Notes: generated by a model from the letters alone, not told the origin. Shown: positions 9,051 through 20,893, numbered from the stretch's first letter. The stretch is 64,000 bases of DNA from Klebsiella planticola ATCC 33531 (GCF_000735435.1 NZ_JMPP01000055.1:124001-188000), one strand, 5' to 3'. Program-made: numbers and translations.

Positions 9051-9063
9051 GATGCTCCTTTCG

Positions 9064-9615
9064 TTACCAGTGCCTGACCGGACCGGTATCAATATGCACA
9101 AAGTTGCTACGTGGGTAGTATCCTACACCACCTGCGCCCATAGATAACGCCGCTTTGCGAACATTGCTTAACGAAATGCCTTCTATGTGGAAATCCATTG
9201 CCTGTCCCTTGGTGTGATAGCTATGTTTCGCCACACCACGGCTTCGTGCACGGAGCTCGTCATTGGTATCAAGGGAACGATAGCCTGAGATAAGCTGAAC
9301 AGGTTTATTGGTACCAAGTAATCCCTGCAGACGATAGAGTTGATCAAACAAACTCGGATCGATTGGCTTAATTTTATTCGCGCGAAAATCACGGAAAAAA
9401 TGGTTAAGCCTTGCTAATTCATCCTGAATATAGCCTCTGCCATCGAAAAACTCCGCCTTGAGTGATTCACCAGTATGCAGGTTATTCAACGTCAGAATAC
9501 GCGGTCGGGGGGTCGAGAGGGTAGCAAATGCCGGCGCAGGCAGAATGGCGGCAGCACCGAGCGCAGCCCCACCTAACGCCAGCAATTTGCGGCGATTAGC
9601 GTCAAATTTGTCCAT
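9064..9615 (-). CDS. mepK: Murein endopeptidase MepK (YcbK)
   Basis: A 183-residue peptidase of the M15 fold that cuts mDAP-mDAP (3-3) crosslinks in peptidoglycan. The N-terminus [16 protein letters not shown] with a following hydrophobic stretch ending APAFA is a twin-arginine (Tat) signal. Zinc ligands are H134 and D141 ([13 protein letters not shown]) and H174 (SNFVHIDTG). A frame extending to 9702 adds 29 residues without family support, so 9615 is chosen. Its neighbour ldtD makes the 3-3 crosslinks this enzyme cleaves; gloC follows 13 bp later. Confidence 0.92.
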   Translation of the reverse strand: MDKFDANRRKLLALGGAALGAAAILPAPAFATLSTPRPRILTLNNLHTGESLKAEFFDGRGYIQDELARLNHFFRDFRANKIKPIDPSLFDQLYRLQGLLGTNKPVQLISGYRSLDTNDELRARSRGVAKHSYHTKGQAMDFHIEGISLSNVRKAALSMGAGGVGYYPRSNFVHIDTGPVRHW

Positions 9616-9795
9616 GATAATCAGGTCTACAAGTAAATGAATCGAATATATGCACTTCTGGCGCACGAAAGGCACCTTACCGGGCATTATTGCCAACGTC
9701 AAGGTAGCCTAACCCCAGTAAATACGGGCCCTGTAGAGGAACAGGGCCTGTTTTCACTGAGAGTTAGGACAACGAAATTCGTTGAACTACTTCAT

Positions 9796-11586
9796 TTACC
9801 TGATTAATTGTTCTGCTTTCGCCAGAATTTGTGCGCCAGATCGCGCGGTGAGATCGTAATTGTAAATATCTGTGCGATATTGCATGCGGCCGTCCGCATC
9901 GACGAAGGCGGTCAAGTAATAGAGATTGACCGGGATATTCTGGCGGATATTGACATAGCGGGTATCGCCCTGCTTGAGCGCATCGGAAATCCGCGTGTCG
10001 TTCCAGCCGGCATCCTGCAGCAGCATATTCGCCAGCTCCGAGGCTTTGTTGACCCGCACGCAGCCGGAGCTTAAGGCCCGCACGTCTTTCTGGAACAGAT
10101 TGTGGTTCGGCGTATCGTGCAGATAGATAGCATCGGAGCTGGGCATATTAAACTTATAGCGCCCCAATGAGTTACGCGCGCCAGGCGCCTGCTGAAAACG
10201 GAACGGCAGATTGTTTTCGGTGATCGTCGACCAGTCAACCCGATACGGGTCGATAGCCTCTTTGCTGTTCCAGCCGCGCATCACGGTGTAACCATGCTGC
10301 TCAAGATAGCCCGGATCGTTACGCACCTTCGGCAGGATATCTTTGCGCGCCAGCGTTGGCGGTACGTTCCACGGCGGGTTAACCACCACGTTGTTTAGCG
10401 CGCTGCTCATCATCGGCGTTTTACGATCCGGCCGCCCGACAATCACTCGCGATGCCAGCACCTGGCTGCCATCCTGGTAATAGACCAGCGAGAAGGCCGG
10501 AATATTGACCATGATGCCGGTAGACAGTTTTCCCGGCAGCAGACGCAAGCGCTGAATGTTCAGCGCCAGCACGCCGGCGCGCTGGGCCGCAGAAACGTTG
10601 AGCCAGTCACGGGTGGATTGACCAATCACGCCATCGGCGCCCAGCCCCTGCCAGGCCTGGAAGCGCTTAACGCCCTCAACAAGCTGGCGATCGTAGACGC
10701 CGCGCGCCGCGGTTTTACTCTTCTTCCCGGCAGATGGACTGACAACATCCCCCGGCAGAGCAATTTTCGCAGAATCATCAAGCATACCGTTGCGCTGTAA
10801 AATTTCGCGCAGCGCGCCAATGTCGTTACTCCACTCTCCTGGACGTAGCGACGCGTTGCTGGTCAGCTGCGGCCACGGACGGGAATCGGCCACCAGCGCC
10901 AGCAGCGCCCGATGCATCGCCTCATACTGCGGATGCTTCGGCGCCAGTCCGGCAATAAACGGCACCAGAGAGCCATTATCCAGCGCCAACTGCCACTGGT
11001 TAATCACCGACAGCGGCGGGGTCGCCATGGTGTACGGCTTCGTTCCGTACAGCCAACGATTCCCCTGCACCGGAATACCGCTGATAAAATGCAGGTATCC
11101 CATCATGGCGTCGGAGAGCACGATGTCGCGAGCCATACCGCTTACCGCCGGATCGGTCAGCAGACTTACCCAGGTGGTAAATTGCGGCTGAAAACCGGCG
11201 ATGGCGACCTCAGCCAGCTGCTGCTGGAAAGCCTGAACCGCCCCGCGGTTCTCCCACATCGGCTTCATATCTCTGGCCGCATAGAGCGACACCAGCGGGT
11301 TCATAAACACGGGCTGATAGCCGGCCGGCAGCTGTGCCGTTATCGCGGCGCGACTTTTTTCTGCGGCGCCGGCAGCCAGCGGCTGTTCCCCGGCCATTTT
11401 CGCGACCGTCGCGGACTGACCATCGCTCTGGGTAAGCGCAGACGACAGCTCCCCCATCGTCGCAGAACTGTCTGTGGGTACGATTTCAGGCTCTTCGGCC
11501 TGGGCATTAAACAGTGGAGCAAATGCAAATGCCAGGCTCAAACTCAGCGCTGACAATTGACGACCATAGCGTTTTTTTAGCAACAT
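9796..11586 (-). CDS. ldtD: L,D-transpeptidase LdtD (YcbB)
   Basis: A 596-residue periplasmic enzyme that forms 3-3 mDAP crosslinks, allowing growth when D,D-transpeptidases are inhibited. An N-terminal signal sequence (residues about 1-30, ending NAQA) is followed by a linker, a peptidoglycan-binding domain ([17 protein letters not shown]) and a YkuD catalytic domain with the nucleophile near Cys509 in SSGCVRV and an upstream HDTPNH histidine motif. About 19 residues shorter than E. coli YcbB, mainly in the N-terminal linker. In E. coli the gene is Cpx-induced; I see no clear site here. Confidence 0.95.
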   Translation of the reverse strand: MLLKKRYGRQLSALSLSLAFAFAPLFNAQAEEPEIVPTDSSATMGELSSALTQSDGQSATVAKMAGEQPLAAGAAEKSRAAITAQLPAGYQPVFMNPLVSLYAARDMKPMWENRGAVQAFQQQLAEVAIAGFQPQFTTWVSLLTDPAVSGMARDIVLSDAMMGYLHFISGIPVQGNRWLYGTKPYTMATPPLSVINQWQLALDNGSLVPFIAGLAPKHPQYEAMHRALLALVADSRPWPQLTSNASLRPGEWSNDIGALREILQRNGMLDDSAKIALPGDVVSPSAGKKSKTAARGVYDRQLVEGVKRFQAWQGLGADGVIGQSTRDWLNVSAAQRAGVLALNIQRLRLLPGKLSTGIMVNIPAFSLVYYQDGSQVLASRVIVGRPDRKTPMMSSALNNVVVNPPWNVPPTLARKDILPKVRNDPGYLEQHGYTVMRGWNSKEAIDPYRVDWSTITENNLPFRFQQAPGARNSLGRYKFNMPSSDAIYLHDTPNHNLFQKDVRALSSGCVRVNKASELANMLLQDAGWNDTRISDALKQGDTRYVNIRQNIPVNLYYLTAFVDADGRMQYRTDIYNYDLTARSGAQILAKAEQLIR

Positions 11587-11723
11587 CCCTTGCCCCCTGT
11601 TGTCACATTGCCGCCCGTAAAAACGGGTTTTACTCTCAGTATATAGAGGCGCAAAAGCTTTTGCCTCCCCAAATGTAAAGAAGTTTAAAGATTATAAAGC
11701 GTTAACTTAGCGAATCCGATAAC

Positions 11724-11751
11724 AAAAAGGGCGACATCAAGTCGCCCTTTT
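11724..11751 (-). terminator. mukB operon terminator
   Basis: GGGCGAC / GTCGCCC stem with 5-nt loop; on the minus strand it is followed by five T residues. Lies 20 bp after the mukB stop and before the ldtD promoter region. Confidence 0.9.
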
Positions 11752-11770
11752 ATCTATCGATCGATGACCG

Positions 11771-14700
11771 CTAAGAGGCATCCGCCGTTCCAGGCAGCGT
11801 TTCCGGCAACTGTGCGGCAAAGCCGCGCAGCCCGACAACGTGGACGTGTTCGTGATTATTAAACACTTTACGCACTAGCTTATAGGTGGTGCCTTTTTCC
11901 GGGCTGATGTTTTCCGGCGCCGCGATAATCAGCTGCATCTCCAGACGTTCGCACAGCTCGAACAGCGTGGCGATAGAGCGGGCATCGAGACGCGCCGCTT
12001 CATCAAGGAACAGCAGACGGCACGGCGACAGGTCTTTGCCGCGCAGGCGACGAGACTCATCTTCCCAGCTCTGCACTACCATCACCAGAATCGACATCCC
12101 GGTACCGATAGCTTCCCCGGTGGACAGCGCGCCGGATTCTGCGCGCAGCCAGCCGTCGGAGCCGCGGTTGACTTCCACTTCCATCTCCAGATAGTTGCGG
12201 TAGTCGAGCAGCTCTTCGCCGATGGTCTGCGGCGTGCGTTGCCCCATATCGATCTGCGGGTTCAGACGCTGATACAGCTTCGCCAGCGCTTCCGAGAAGC
12301 TCAGGCGGTTGCTGTTAAACAGATCCTGATGCTGCTCGTGCTGTTCGGACAGCACATCAAGCAGCGTCGAGTGGGTTTCCCGCACGTTGACATTCAAGCG
12401 CACGCTGTTGACCTGGCCGAAGGAGACGCTTTGCAGCCCCTGGTTGAGCATACGGATGCGGTTCTGCTCGCGCTGGATCGTTTTGCGAATAATATTGGCT
12501 ACGCTGCGGGAGCTGATGGCCAGCTTCTGCTCGCGGTTGGTCAACTCTTCCGTCAGACGGCTCAGTTCGATTTCCATCTGTTCAATCGCTTCTACCGGGT
12601 CGTCGGTGCGGATAATATCCTGACGGATACGCTCGCGCAGATGCTGGTAGACAGCGACAAAGAACTGAATTTTACGTTCAGGACGTTTCGGATCCTCGGA
12701 AACACGCAGCACATCGCGCAGATGTTCGTTATCCGATACGGCCAGACGCAGCGCACCCAGCGCTTTATCCGACATCGAGCGTAGCTCGTCAGCGGAGAGG
12801 TAGGCCAGCTCGCGGCGATGCAGACGACGTTCGACCCCGTTATCTTTCACCAGCCGCATAACCGCACACCAGCCCGCCTTGGCGCTCACTACCTGCTCAC
12901 GCATTTCGCAGTAGTCGCGCTCAAGTTTACGCAGCCTGCGGGTCAGGTTGTCCATTTCGGCTTCACAGAAAGTCAGCGCTTTTTCCAGCTGATTCCGGCG
13001 TGAGCGGTTGTTGCTTAACTGCGTATGCAGCTGATCGCGGCGCGCACGCGCACGCTCTTCCGCACCGCTGTCGGCGCGTACGCCGATATCCTGCAGCTCT
13101 TTGTACAGATCGCTCAGCAGCTCTTTTTTGGTATCAAAGGAGCTTTTCAGCGACGCCAGCACCTGATTGTACTGGTTCAGCTGCGCGGAATGGGTACGCA
13201 TCGCGTCGCGGGCGCGGCTGCGTTCAGCCTCCGCCTGCTCCAGGCGCTGACGCAGTTTTTCATTGAGATCGCTGTTGCCGTTCAGCATTTCCGCCGAATC
13301 GGAATAGCTGAAGTGGGCACGACGCTGAACCACTTCGCTCAGCGCAAACGCCTGCTGACGTGCATCGCGCTGCATCTGCTGCGCATAGGCATAGTCTTCT
13401 TTCAGCTGTTCAAACTGTTCCGGGTCGCTCTGCAGGACGGAAACGATCGGCTCCAGTTTCGCCAGCTGATTGCCATACTGTTGAATAAAGCGCGCCGCTT
13501 CCTGGGCTTCATCCAGCCGTTCCTGAATTTCGTCAACGCGGTCGGCCAGCGTATCGTCCGCCAGCAGGTTAAGGCGCGGCAGCAGGCGGTTAAGGGCGGA
13601 AACCCCCTCTTTCGCCTGCTCAAACTGCACCCGGTTCTGCTGGTTGTCGCTTTCGTGCGCGTTGAGCGCGCGCTCCAGCTCGCCGCGGCGGCTGTTGAGC
13701 TTACGGATCTCTTCTTCCGGATCGTCTTCAAACGCGACGGCCAGATGGCTGCCGATAAAGCGGCTGAAGGCCTGGTGCTGACGCTGCGTTTTCTGCACGT
13801 CAAAAGAGAGGGTCGCAAAACGCTCTGACAGATCCTCACGCTCGGCATGCAGACTCTCGATGCGGCTTTCACGCGCGGCGCGGCCAAACAGCGGCAGGGT
13901 CGGGAAACGCGAGTAGCGCCACTGGCGATCGGCTACCTTAACGACAACCGCTTTTTCCAGCTCATCGACGCTGAATACGCTGTCATCGAAGGATTGCGGA
14001 TCGCCCTCGATCAGATAGAGATCTTCCGGGCAATCTTCCAGCCCTTCCAGCTGTTCGGCGATCTGCGCCAGATTGGGTACCACGATCGCGTGACGCGACG
14101 GGCCATACAGCGCGGAAAAGTACGGGGCGTCTTCAAGGCTGACATCGTCATAAATTTCCGACAGCAGTACGCCACCAAAACGTTCAGCCAGGGCGTTCAG
14201 ACGGGGATCTTCAGACCCTCCCGGCTGGCTGAGGCGCTCGATCTCTTCGTCGATGGCGCGTTTACGGGCGCCCACTTCGTCACGTTCGACGATGGCTTCG
14301 CGCTCGCGCTCCAGCAGCTGCTGGAGATATTCAGTGACATCCTGGCTTGATTCAAACTGCTCACCGCTCTGCTCGCAGAGCTGGTTGAGGCTATTTTGCG
14401 CGGCCAGCCAGATCGGCGCCCGACGCAGCAGAGACTGAGTGCGCGACTGCAGCTGCTCCAGTTCCTGACGCAGGTTCATGCGCTGTTCACTGGCAGAAGA
14501 GACGCTGTCGGACAAGGAGGCGATGCGCGCTTCCAGCTCCTGATGCAGCGCTTCCAGATCGTCGATCTCGTAGCGTTTACCCTGACGCTTGCAGAATTCA
14601 CTCAGCTGGCGTTCGGCATCCTGCTGCTCGCGCAGACGTTGTTCCAGCTCGGTCAGACGGCTGCGCAACCCTTGTGCCTGCCCGGCGAGGTGACGCTGGT

Positions 14701-16219
14701 TGACGCCATCGCGCAGCAGCTCGCGCGCCACGTCCCAGGCCTCATTACGCGCCAGCGGGCCGTTGATGGCCGCCACCAGCTGGTAAGCCTGCTCAAACTG
14801 ACCGTGGGCGGTCTGCGCCACGCTCATTTTTTGTTCCAGCGACAGCATTTTTTCCGTCGCTTCTTGCTCTTTGGCCTGGAATGTTTCCAGCCATTCGTCG
14901 GCGCTTTCCGGCGTTAAATCCGGTAAATGACACAGCGCCTTCGCACGTTCCAGCGCCTGCAGCGCCTGGTTGTATTGAATGGCACGGGTCTGCTGCACAT
15001 CCAGCGCCTGCTGGTAGTCGGCGAGCTGGCTTTTCAGCTCATCCACTTCCAGTTCAGCGGCCTCTGCGCGGGCTTCGTTCTCTTCCTGCAAATCGGTCGC
15101 TTCGGCGACGACTTCATTCTGCTCTTCAAGACGAATCTGCAGTTCATCGAGATCCGCTTCATAGCGCTCGATTTTTTCCTGCTGGCGCAGCGCGGTTTGA
15201 ACCAGATTCAGATGGTCGCTGGCCGCCTGATAATCGGCTTCCAGATCGCCTTCAGCGCCGTTATGTTCCTGCAGTTCACGGGCCATATCGACGTGCTTAT
15301 ACTGCTCTGCCGCCAGCTGCGCCCGCGAGGTAAAGAGATCGCGACGATACTCCAGCGCTTTGTCCAGATGCACGCGACGTTCGTTGGCGTGACGCATATA
15401 GTCCGCCGCAACATAGTTCGTCGCTTCGCTGATCAGGTGTTTAAACAGGTCGCGATCGGACTGGGTGACGCGAATGGCTTCGAGCGTCATGCGGTTTTCG
15501 CGCAGCGCGGCTTCCATATCCTGGAACGCTTTACGCACGCCGCTGTTTTCCGGCAGCAGGTAGTCGCGCAGCGAGCGGGTAATGGTGTTGGAGATCCCGC
15601 CGTACAGCGAGGCTTCAATCAGGCGATAGTATTTGCTGCGGTCGGAGGCCGAACGCAGACGACGCGCGACAACGCCCAGATCGAACATCAGCGAGTGATA
15701 ATCGGTTATCGAGTTGAACTGCTTGAACTGCACCCCTTCCATCTCTTCAAGCTTGTCTTTCAGCTCGTTGAGGCTCAGCACGCGCGCCTGGCGCTCGTTA
15801 AGGGTTTCCGTCAACAGCTGGGTCGGCTGAATGGACATCGGCAGTCCCTGGATAGCAAACGGCTTGATATCCACTTTACGATCGCGACCGGCGATCTGCT
15901 GCAGGCGCACGCCCACGACCACGCGCTGGTGGTGCGAGTTGACCACGTCCAGTACCGAATAACACACCCCGGCCCGCAGCTTCCCGTGCAGACCTTTATC
16001 ACGCGAACCGCTGGTGGCGCCCGCTTCGGTGGTGTTACGGAAGTGCAACAGGGTCAGATCCGGAATCAGCGCCGTGACGAAAGCCGCCATGGTGGTCGAT
16101 TTCCCGGCGCCGTTGCCGCCGGAGAGGGTGGTGACCAGCTCATCCAGATCAAAGGTGCGGGCAAAAAAACCGTTCCAGTTAACCAGCGTCAGCGAGCGAA
16201 ATTTACCGCGTTCTATCAT
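11771..16219 (-). CDS. mukB: Chromosome condensin MukB
   Basis: A 1482-residue SMC-like ATPase, the core of the MukBEF condensin that compacts and segregates the chromosome. Walker [10 protein letters not shown] is at residues 34-42. Two long coiled coils rich in E, Q, R and L flank a central hinge around residues 640-800. The C-terminal head carries the signature [12 protein letters not shown] and the Walker [15 protein letters not shown]. coli MukB has 1486 residues. Its start shares one base with the mukE stop (TAATG), indicating translational coupling in cmoM-mukF-mukE-mukB. Confidence 0.98.
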   Translation of the reverse strand: MIERGKFRSLTLVNWNGFFARTFDLDELVTTLSGGNGAGKSTTMAAFVTALIPDLTLLHFRNTTEAGATSGSRDKGLHGKLRAGVCYSVLDVVNSHHQRVVVGVRLQQIAGRDRKVDIKPFAIQGLPMSIQPTQLLTETLNERQARVLSLNELKDKLEEMEGVQFKQFNSITDYHSLMFDLGVVARRLRSASDRSKYYRLIEASLYGGISNTITRSLRDYLLPENSGVRKAFQDMEAALRENRMTLEAIRVTQSDRDLFKHLISEATNYVAADYMRHANERRVHLDKALEYRRDLFTSRAQLAAEQYKHVDMARELQEHNGAEGDLEADYQAASDHLNLVQTALRQQEKIERYEADLDELQIRLEEQNEVVAEATDLQEENEARAEAAELEVDELKSQLADYQQALDVQQTRAIQYNQALQALERAKALCHLPDLTPESADEWLETFQAKEQEATEKMLSLEQKMSVAQTAHGQFEQAYQLVAAINGPLARNEAWDVARELLRDGVNQRHLAGQAQGLRSRLTELEQRLREQQDAERQLSEFCKRQGKRYEIDDLEALHQELEARIASLSDSVSSASEQRMNLRQELEQLQSRTQSLLRRAPIWLAAQNSLNQLCEQSGEQFESSQDVTEYLQQLLEREREAIVERDEVGARKRAIDEEIERLSQPGGSEDPRLNALAERFGGVLLSEIYDDVSLEDAPYFSALYGPSRHAIVVPNLAQIAEQLEGLEDCPEDLYLIEGDPQSFDDSVFSVDELEKAVVVKVADRQWRYSRFPTLPLFGRAARESRIESLHAEREDLSERFATLSFDVQKTQRQHQAFSRFIGSHLAVAFEDDPEEEIRKLNSRRGELERALNAHESDNQQNRVQFEQAKEGVSALNRLLPRLNLLADDTLADRVDEIQERLDEAQEAARFIQQYGNQLAKLEPIVSVLQSDPEQFEQLKEDYAYAQQMQRDARQQAFALSEVVQRRAHFSYSDSAEMLNGNSDLNEKLRQRLEQAEAERSRARDAMRTHSAQLNQYNQVLASLKSSFDTKKELLSDLYKELQDIGVRADSGAEERARARRDQLHTQLSNNRSRRNQLEKALTFCEAEMDNLTRRLRKLERDYCEMREQVVSAKAGWCAVMRLVKDNGVERRLHRRELAYLSADELRSMSDKALGALRLAVSDNEHLRDVLRVSEDPKRPERKIQFFVAVYQHLRERIRQDIIRTDDPVEAIEQMEIELSRLTEELTNREQKLAISSRSVANIIRKTIQREQNRIRMLNQGLQSVSFGQVNSVRLNVNVRETHSTLLDVLSEQHEQHQDLFNSNRLSFSEALAKLYQRLNPQIDMGQRTPQTIGEELLDYRNYLEMEVEVNRGSDGWLRAESGALSTGEAIGTGMSILVMVVQSWEDESRRLRGKDLSPCRLLFLDEAARLDARSIATLFELCERLEMQLIIAAPENISPEKGTTYKLVRKVFNNHEHVHVVGLRGFAAQLPETLPGTADAS

Positions 16220-16923
16220 TACTCTTCCTCCCCGCTATCCGGCTGATTCTCTTCATTCTCGTCATGGAGCCGCAGATGGTTTTCCAGCGCCATCGCTTCG
16301 CCGTCGCGAATCATGCGCAGCTGCGCCTCACGCGGATCGTCGCCGACGCGAACGTCAGCACCGAAGCGGAAGACCGACTCGGTGATACGAAATTTGCTGC
16401 TGTCATGGCCCATAAACCAGACCATGCCCAGGCGGCGCAGACGGTTGAGCGACGCGCGCATTTTTTCCTGCAGCTTCTGGCGGTCGAGATCGGACCCGGT
16501 AGAACGGTTGTTCACCAGCTTCAGCAGTTTAGCCTCGTCCGCCAGGGTCAGAAGCTCGTCGTAAAGCTCCTGCTGGGTAAAGATCCCTTCGTTAGCCAGC
16601 CGTTCCGGGCTGAGATAGAGGTAGCAAAGAATTTTGCCGACCATCATATCCAGCTCGGAGAGCACCGAGCGCGGAATCAGCGTCGTGGAGCGCGGGCGCA
16701 GATAGAAAAACCCTTCCGGCGCGCGAATCAGCTCAACGTTATAACGCGCGTAAAACTCTTCCAGGTAATCCTGGAAATCCATCAAAAATGCGTGATTATC
16801 CAGTTCGTCCAGGCCGATATGACGGCCTGCTCGCAGGGCGCTATCCAGCGCCGGAAATAACGGATTGCCCAACGCCAGCGCCAGTTTAACTGGCATCACT
16901 TGTTCAATATTTGTCGATGACAT
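16219..16923 (-). CDS. mukE: Condensin subunit MukE
   Basis: A 234-residue non-SMC (kite-type, tandem winged-helix) subunit that bridges MukF dimers and the MukB heads. The start [15 protein letters not shown] at 16923 matches the E. coli protein in position and length. The open frame extends upstream to 17142, but that part is the out-of-frame mukF coding region. The start overlaps the mukF end by 20 bp and the stop overlaps the mukB start, so all three subunits are coupled. Confidence 0.97.
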   Translation of the reverse strand: MSSTNIEQVMPVKLALALGNPLFPALDSALRAGRHIGLDELDNHAFLMDFQDYLEEFYARYNVELIRAPEGFFYLRPRSTTLIPRSVLSELDMMVGKILCYLYLSPERLANEGIFTQQELYDELLTLADEAKLLKLVNNRSTGSDLDRQKLQEKMRASLNRLRRLGMVWFMGHDSSKFRITESVFRFGADVRVGDDPREAQLRMIRDGEAMALENHLRLHDENEENQPDSGEEE

Positions 16924-18226
16924 GCGCCTGTACCTTGGCTCCGTAATCATTAATCGGCTGCCATTTTGCCGGCAGTCCGGTGAAATCTGCTTGTGCGACG
17001 CCCAGGCGTACCGCCTGATCGACGACGATTCGCGCCACATCAAAATGGCGAGCTCGCGGATACTGCGCCAGATATTCGCGCACCACCAGACCAAGGTCCA
17101 GCGGGACGCCTTTGTCTTTGTAAACCACCAGCTGCGCTTCAATCAGCGCGGCGAGCTGCTCGCGAATTTCGTTAAACTCTTCGTATTCCAGATCCGCCGG
17201 GAGCTCCCCGGTGACCTCTTCATCACGCAGCGCCATCTCTTCATCGCGCATATCCAACAGACGATCGGCGCTGGCGTGAGTCAACGCCCACGGGGCGTCA
17301 AAGTAGGTCTGGATCGACTGACGCAGACGCTGGGCGAAGACACGGTTTTTATCCATATCGATAGCGGTACGGATAAATTTGTGCACATGGCGATCGTAAC
17401 CGATCCACAGGTCGATAGCCTGCTGCCCCCAGCTGACGATACGGTCCAGTTTACTTTGCAGATCGAAGACTAAGCGGTCGACAAAATGCAGGTCGTCGCG
17501 CGCAATTGTCGCATCCTGAATTCTCAGCAGGTTAGCCTGCAGCTTATCGCCTGCGGCATCCAGCGTATCCTGCAGCTCGCGCAGGGTGCCAGAGGTTTCT
17601 GACAGCAGCAGCTCACAGCTGGAGATCGCCGCGCGCCAGTCTTTGTTCAGCAGCTGAGCGATATCATCTTTGACCAGCTGCTGCTGCTCATCCATGATGC
17701 GCTGTGTCAGATCGATACTGTCGAAAATCTCCGCAACCGAATATTTCAGCGGCGCAAAGACGTTGCGATGCCAGTGAAACTCATCGCCGCCCTCTTCTGC
17801 CGAGTCGGCTGCGCGCTTGAGCTCGCCGGCGACGATCGACAGCTGCATCGACAGACGCAGAGTGGAAAATTCGCGTTGCCGAATATAGTAGTCGGTAATA
17901 CCGATACCCAACGGCGTCAGGCGATAAATCGCGTTGCCTTCCGTGATTTCGCTGGTAAAGCGGTTCAGCAGACGTTGGCGCACCATATCGTTGATCGCAT
18001 TATTGGCGCGCTGGCTGATGGTTTCGCTGGTCTGCTCAAACGCATCACTGACGTGGCGGAACGCATCCACCAGTTCTCCCTCGGTCATTTCCCCTTCGAG
18101 CCGCTCGCCGTTCAGCGTAGCAACCGCCAGCAGAAACGAGAGTCTGTCTACCGGCAGCGAAATAGAAAAATCATTTTTTCTGGCCCAGGCAACCAGTTCG
18201 GGGACTGTCTGGGAAAATTCACTCAT
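16904..18226 (-). CDS. mukF: Condensin kleisin subunit MukF
   Basis: A 440-residue kleisin, identical in length to E. coli MukF. The N-terminal winged-helix dimerisation domain ([19 protein letters not shown]) is followed by a helical bundle, a linker binding MukE and a C-terminal winged helix that touches the MukB cap. The start lies 3 bp after the cmoM stop, so it is the second gene of the operon. An acidic stretch ([12 protein letters not shown]) near residue 330 belongs to the MukE-binding linker region. Confidence 0.97.
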   Translation of the reverse strand: MSEFSQTVPELVAWARKNDFSISLPVDRLSFLLAVATLNGERLEGEMTEGELVDAFRHVSDAFEQTSETISQRANNAINDMVRQRLLNRFTSEITEGNAIYRLTPLGIGITDYYIRQREFSTLRLSMQLSIVAGELKRAADSAEEGGDEFHWHRNVFAPLKYSVAEIFDSIDLTQRIMDEQQQLVKDDIAQLLNKDWRAAISSCELLLSETSGTLRELQDTLDAAGDKLQANLLRIQDATIARDDLHFVDRLVFDLQSKLDRIVSWGQQAIDLWIGYDRHVHKFIRTAIDMDKNRVFAQRLRQSIQTYFDAPWALTHASADRLLDMRDEEMALRDEEVTGELPADLEYEEFNEIREQLAALIEAQLVVYKDKGVPLDLGLVVREYLAQYPRARHFDVARIVVDQAVRLGVAQADFTGLPAKWQPINDYGAKVQAHVIDKY

Positions 18227-18229
18227 AGT

Positions 18230-19009
18230 TTATCCTTGCATCTGCGGCTTAAGCGCTGTGACATGAATGTAGCGACCCAGGCTGATATACGGCTCCTGGC
18301 GACAGTAGCGCGTCTCCAGCTCCAGCAGCGCCGCAAAATTGTCGCGCTGTTTGCGTTTTTCACGCAGATAATCATGAAACACCCGCACGCCGGTCTTACC
18401 GGTAATGTGCCAGCCCTGCTCTTCCAGCCAGCCATAAACCTGCTGCGGGGAACGCGGATAGTCCGGCGACAGCGTACGTTTTTTCTTTTTCGGCATGCCG
18501 AGTTGTACGTAGTCGAAGTTCCCGACGACCATGTTATGCATCAACAGACCGTTAGCATTGTAGAACATTAACGATAACGCACCGCCGGGTCGTAAAACCG
18601 ACCACAGCGTACGTAGCATCTCCTGCGGCTCGGCCACCCACTCCAGCACCGCATGAAACAGTATCAGATCGACCGGGCTTTCCAAATGCTGCGCAATATC
18701 CTGAGCGGCGCATTGTACAAAATGCATGTTGTCGATCACACCTTTATCGGCAGCAGCCTGCCGGGCGCGCGCCACCATTTCAGCCGAAAGATCGCATAAC
18801 GTCACATGGTGGCCCATTTCCGCGACTTTTACCGCCGTTTGCCCTTCGCCGCCGCCCGCGTCAAGAACCCGAAGCGGCCCTGGCCCCAGCTGGCTCAACA
18901 GCGGTTGCAGATCCTGCCACAGAATGGCCTGACGCAGTTCGCCCTTGGTGGTGCCGTAAATATTGCGCGAAAACTTTTCAGCCATGTCATCGAAATTACG
19001 ATCTTTCAC
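18230..19009 (-). CDS. cmoM: tRNA 5-carboxymethoxyuridine methyltransferase
   Basis: A 259-residue SAM-dependent methyltransferase (formerly SmtA) that methylates cmo5U34 to mcmo5U in certain tRNAs. The SAM-binding motif VLDAGGGEG is at residues about 48-56, and the fold is a Rossmann class I enzyme. I choose GTG at 19009 (VKDRNFDDMAEKF), aligned with E. coli MQDRNFDD and preceded by AGGTGG at 8 nt spacing; the frame upstream to 19354 overlaps elyC on the other strand. First gene of the muk operon, divergent from elyC. Confidence 0.93.
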   Translation of the reverse strand: MKDRNFDDMAEKFSRNIYGTTKGELRQAILWQDLQPLLSQLGPGPLRVLDAGGGEGQTAVKVAEMGHHVTLCDLSAEMVARARQAAADKGVIDNMHFVQCAAQDIAQHLESPVDLILFHAVLEWVAEPQEMLRTLWSVLRPGGALSLMFYNANGLLMHNMVVGNFDYVQLGMPKKKKRTLSPDYPRSPQQVYGWLEEQGWHITGKTGVRVFHDYLREKRKQRDNFAALLELETRYCRQEPYISLGRYIHVTALKPQMQG

Positions 19010-19130
19010 GGACGGATCCACCTGCCAACACAAAGCCGCTATTTTGTCATACCCACGCTGAGAATGAAGCGATCTGTTATAAGATCCGGACATAACTTTG
19101 GTTATATGGTTAAAAAAGGACCCATCTGGC

Positions 19131-19910
19131 ATGCTTTTTACACTGAAAAAGTATTTAGGCGGCATGATGCTGCCGCTTCCCCTGCTGCTGTTGCTGATGG
19201 CGGTCGGCATCGCGTTACTGTGGTTTAGCCGTTTCCAGCGTACCGGCAAGCTCTGCGTCAGCCTCAGCTGGCTGCTGTTGCTGCTGTTGAGCCTGCAACC
19301 GGTAGCCGATAGTTTGCTCAAACCAATCGAAGATAAATACCCGACGTGGCGCAATGCAGAGCGCGTGCAGTACGTCGTCGTACTTGGCGGGGGCTACACC
19401 TGGAATCCGGAGTGGGCGCCCAGTTCAAATCTCATCAACAACAGCCTGCCGCGGCTGACGGAGGGAATCCGCCTGTGGTATGAGAATCCGGGCGCGAAAC
19501 TCATCTTTACCGGCGCAGCGGCGAAGACGAATCCCGTCAGCACGGCAGAAGCCGGCGCCAGAGTTGCGGAGAGTCTGGGGATACCGCGCAGCGAAATTAT
19601 CGTTCTGGATAAACCCAAAGATACCGAAGAGGAAGCCGAGGCGGTGAAACAGGCCATCGGCGATGCGCCGTTCCTGCTGGTAACTTCCGCATCGCATTTA
19701 CCCCGGGCGATGATTTTCTTCCAACATGTCGGGCTAAACCCGCTGCCGGCGCCCGCCAATCAGCTGGCGATCGCGTCACCTCTCAATCCGTGGGAACAGG
19801 CGATCCCTTCTCCCGTCTGGCTGATGCACAGCGATCGCGTCGGCTACGAAACGCTGGGACGCCTCTGGCAATGGTTAAAAGGCAGCTCAGGCGAGCCAGG
19901 GGAGGATTGA
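19131..19910 (+). CDS. elyC: Envelope biogenesis factor ElyC
   Basis: A 259-residue inner-membrane protein (YcbC). Two N-terminal membrane helices (about residues 13-34 and 40-60) precede a DUF218 domain with YVVVLGGGYTWNP, DKPKDTEEEA and TSASHLPRA. In E. coli its loss impairs peptidoglycan assembly at low temperature, probably through the undecaprenyl-phosphate lipid carrier. Start at 19131 (MLFTLKKY) is preceded by AAAAAAGGA and matches the E. coli length. Its 3' end overlaps the convergent ycbJ by 24 bp. Confidence 0.93.
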   Translation: MLFTLKKYLGGMMLPLPLLLLLMAVGIALLWFSRFQRTGKLCVSLSWLLLLLLSLQPVADSLLKPIEDKYPTWRNAERVQYVVVLGGGYTWNPEWAPSSNLINNSLPRLTEGIRLWYENPGAKLIFTGAAAKTNPVSTAEAGARVAESLGIPRSEIIVLDKPKDTEEEAEAVKQAIGDAPFLLVTSASHLPRAMIFFQHVGLNPLPAPANQLAIASPLNPWEQAIPSPVWLMHSDRVGYETLGRLWQWLKGSSGEPGED

Positions 19911-20780
19911 TTTAGCGGCCAGGTCAAACCGGGCGCGGTCAAAGCGCCCGGTATTGACGAGATTATCCACCTCATCCCACAGCAGATAGAGCCAGCGTCG
20001 CCACAGGAAAGATTCAGCCACCGGCGCACGGCGCAGATAGCGCCACAGCAGCTGCTCCGCCTGCCCACCGTCGGACAGGCGAAACAGTTCATATTCTCGC
20101 GGCGCCCACAACATCATGCCCGGCCCGACCATCGCCAGCAGCTGATCGCTACGCGCATCTTTCAGCATACTGCGCAGCGTGAAGCTGCCGTGGACCAGCA
20201 CACAGTTATCATTAAAATCTTTCAATAAATCCGGAAGGCACTCGCGGGCGCGGAACAGAATCCGTTTATCCTGCATCGTCAGGCCGGTATCCTGATACAA
20301 ATTAAGGGTACTCCACAGCATCTCTACCCGCTGGCGGTACCAGTGCGGCCACAGGTTTTCCTGGGTGCTGTCCACCATACCGACGCAGCCGCCGCTATCG
20401 TGCCGGTGCCAGGCCAGAAGAGCTTCCACGATCTGCTCCTGCAGCTGTTCCCAACGCTCAGGCGTACGGGCCGGCGCTTCCGCAGAGACTCCGCGCAGCC
20501 GCTCAATCAGCAACACGTCCGGGCCTGGATGCTCTTCATGCGTCAACACCCCGTAGACCACCGGCATGCGCGCGGTACCGCTGCGCGCCAGCATGGAGAT
20601 TTTCCACGCCAGCTGGCGGGCAACCCCGGGCGTGGTAAAGCTTCTCGCCAACAGCGGCAGCGGGTTTCCCTGCGCGTCATACAGCGACCACAGCGCCGAG
20701 GAGGGTTTCTCGCTGATACACTCCACGCGGCTCAGTTTTTCTCCCAGCAGGTGGCTAAGTTCGGTTCGCAGCTGTTCCAT
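19887..20780 (-). CDS. ycbJ: YcbJ, APH-fold protein lacking catalytic residues
   Basis: A 297-residue cytosolic protein, equal in length to E. coli YcbJ, of unknown function. It resembles aminoglycoside/choline-kinase-like phosphotransferases: an ARSF segment, an LLIERLRG hinge and VLVHGSFTLRSML where active kinases have HGDxxxxN. Here the catalytic Asp is Ser199 and the Asn position is not Asn. It is the last gene of the leftward comEC-msbA-lpxK-ycaQ-ycaR-kdsB run, which suggests but does not prove a link with lipopolysaccharide precursor metabolism. Overlaps elyC at the 3' end. Confidence 0.88.
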   Translation of the reverse strand: MEQLRTELSHLLGEKLSRVECISEKPSSALWSLYDAQGNPLPLLARSFTTPGVARQLAWKISMLARSGTARMPVVYGVLTHEEHPGPDVLLIERLRGVSAEAPARTPERWEQLQEQIVEALLAWHRHDSGGCVGMVDSTQENLWPHWYRQRVEMLWSTLNLYQDTGLTMQDKRILFRARECLPDLLKDFNDNCVLVHGSFTLRSMLKDARSDQLLAMVGPGMMLWAPREYELFRLSDGGQAEQLLWRYLRRAPVAESFLWRRWLYLLWDEVDNLVNTGRFDRARFDLAAKSILPWLA

Positions 20781-20893
20781 CTCTGATTACCCCTGTGAAT
20801 ACTACTGGTTTTATAATGAGCGCCAGCCGCAGGGATGTCATCAGGTGAGATCAAAAAATTTGGGGAAAAAGTATGGAAAAATAGCTTGAGGAT

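Noticed and set aside
14927-16246. 439-codon open frame antisense to mukB
   Set aside because: Mirror of coiled-coil codons, no family resemblance.
16924-17142. Longer mukE start
   Set aside because: The extra 73 residues translate mukF sequence out of frame; the 234-residue form matches the family.
19010-19354. Longer cmoM start at 19354
   Set aside because: Would overlap elyC on the other strand and has no homology; GTG at 19009 aligns with the family start.
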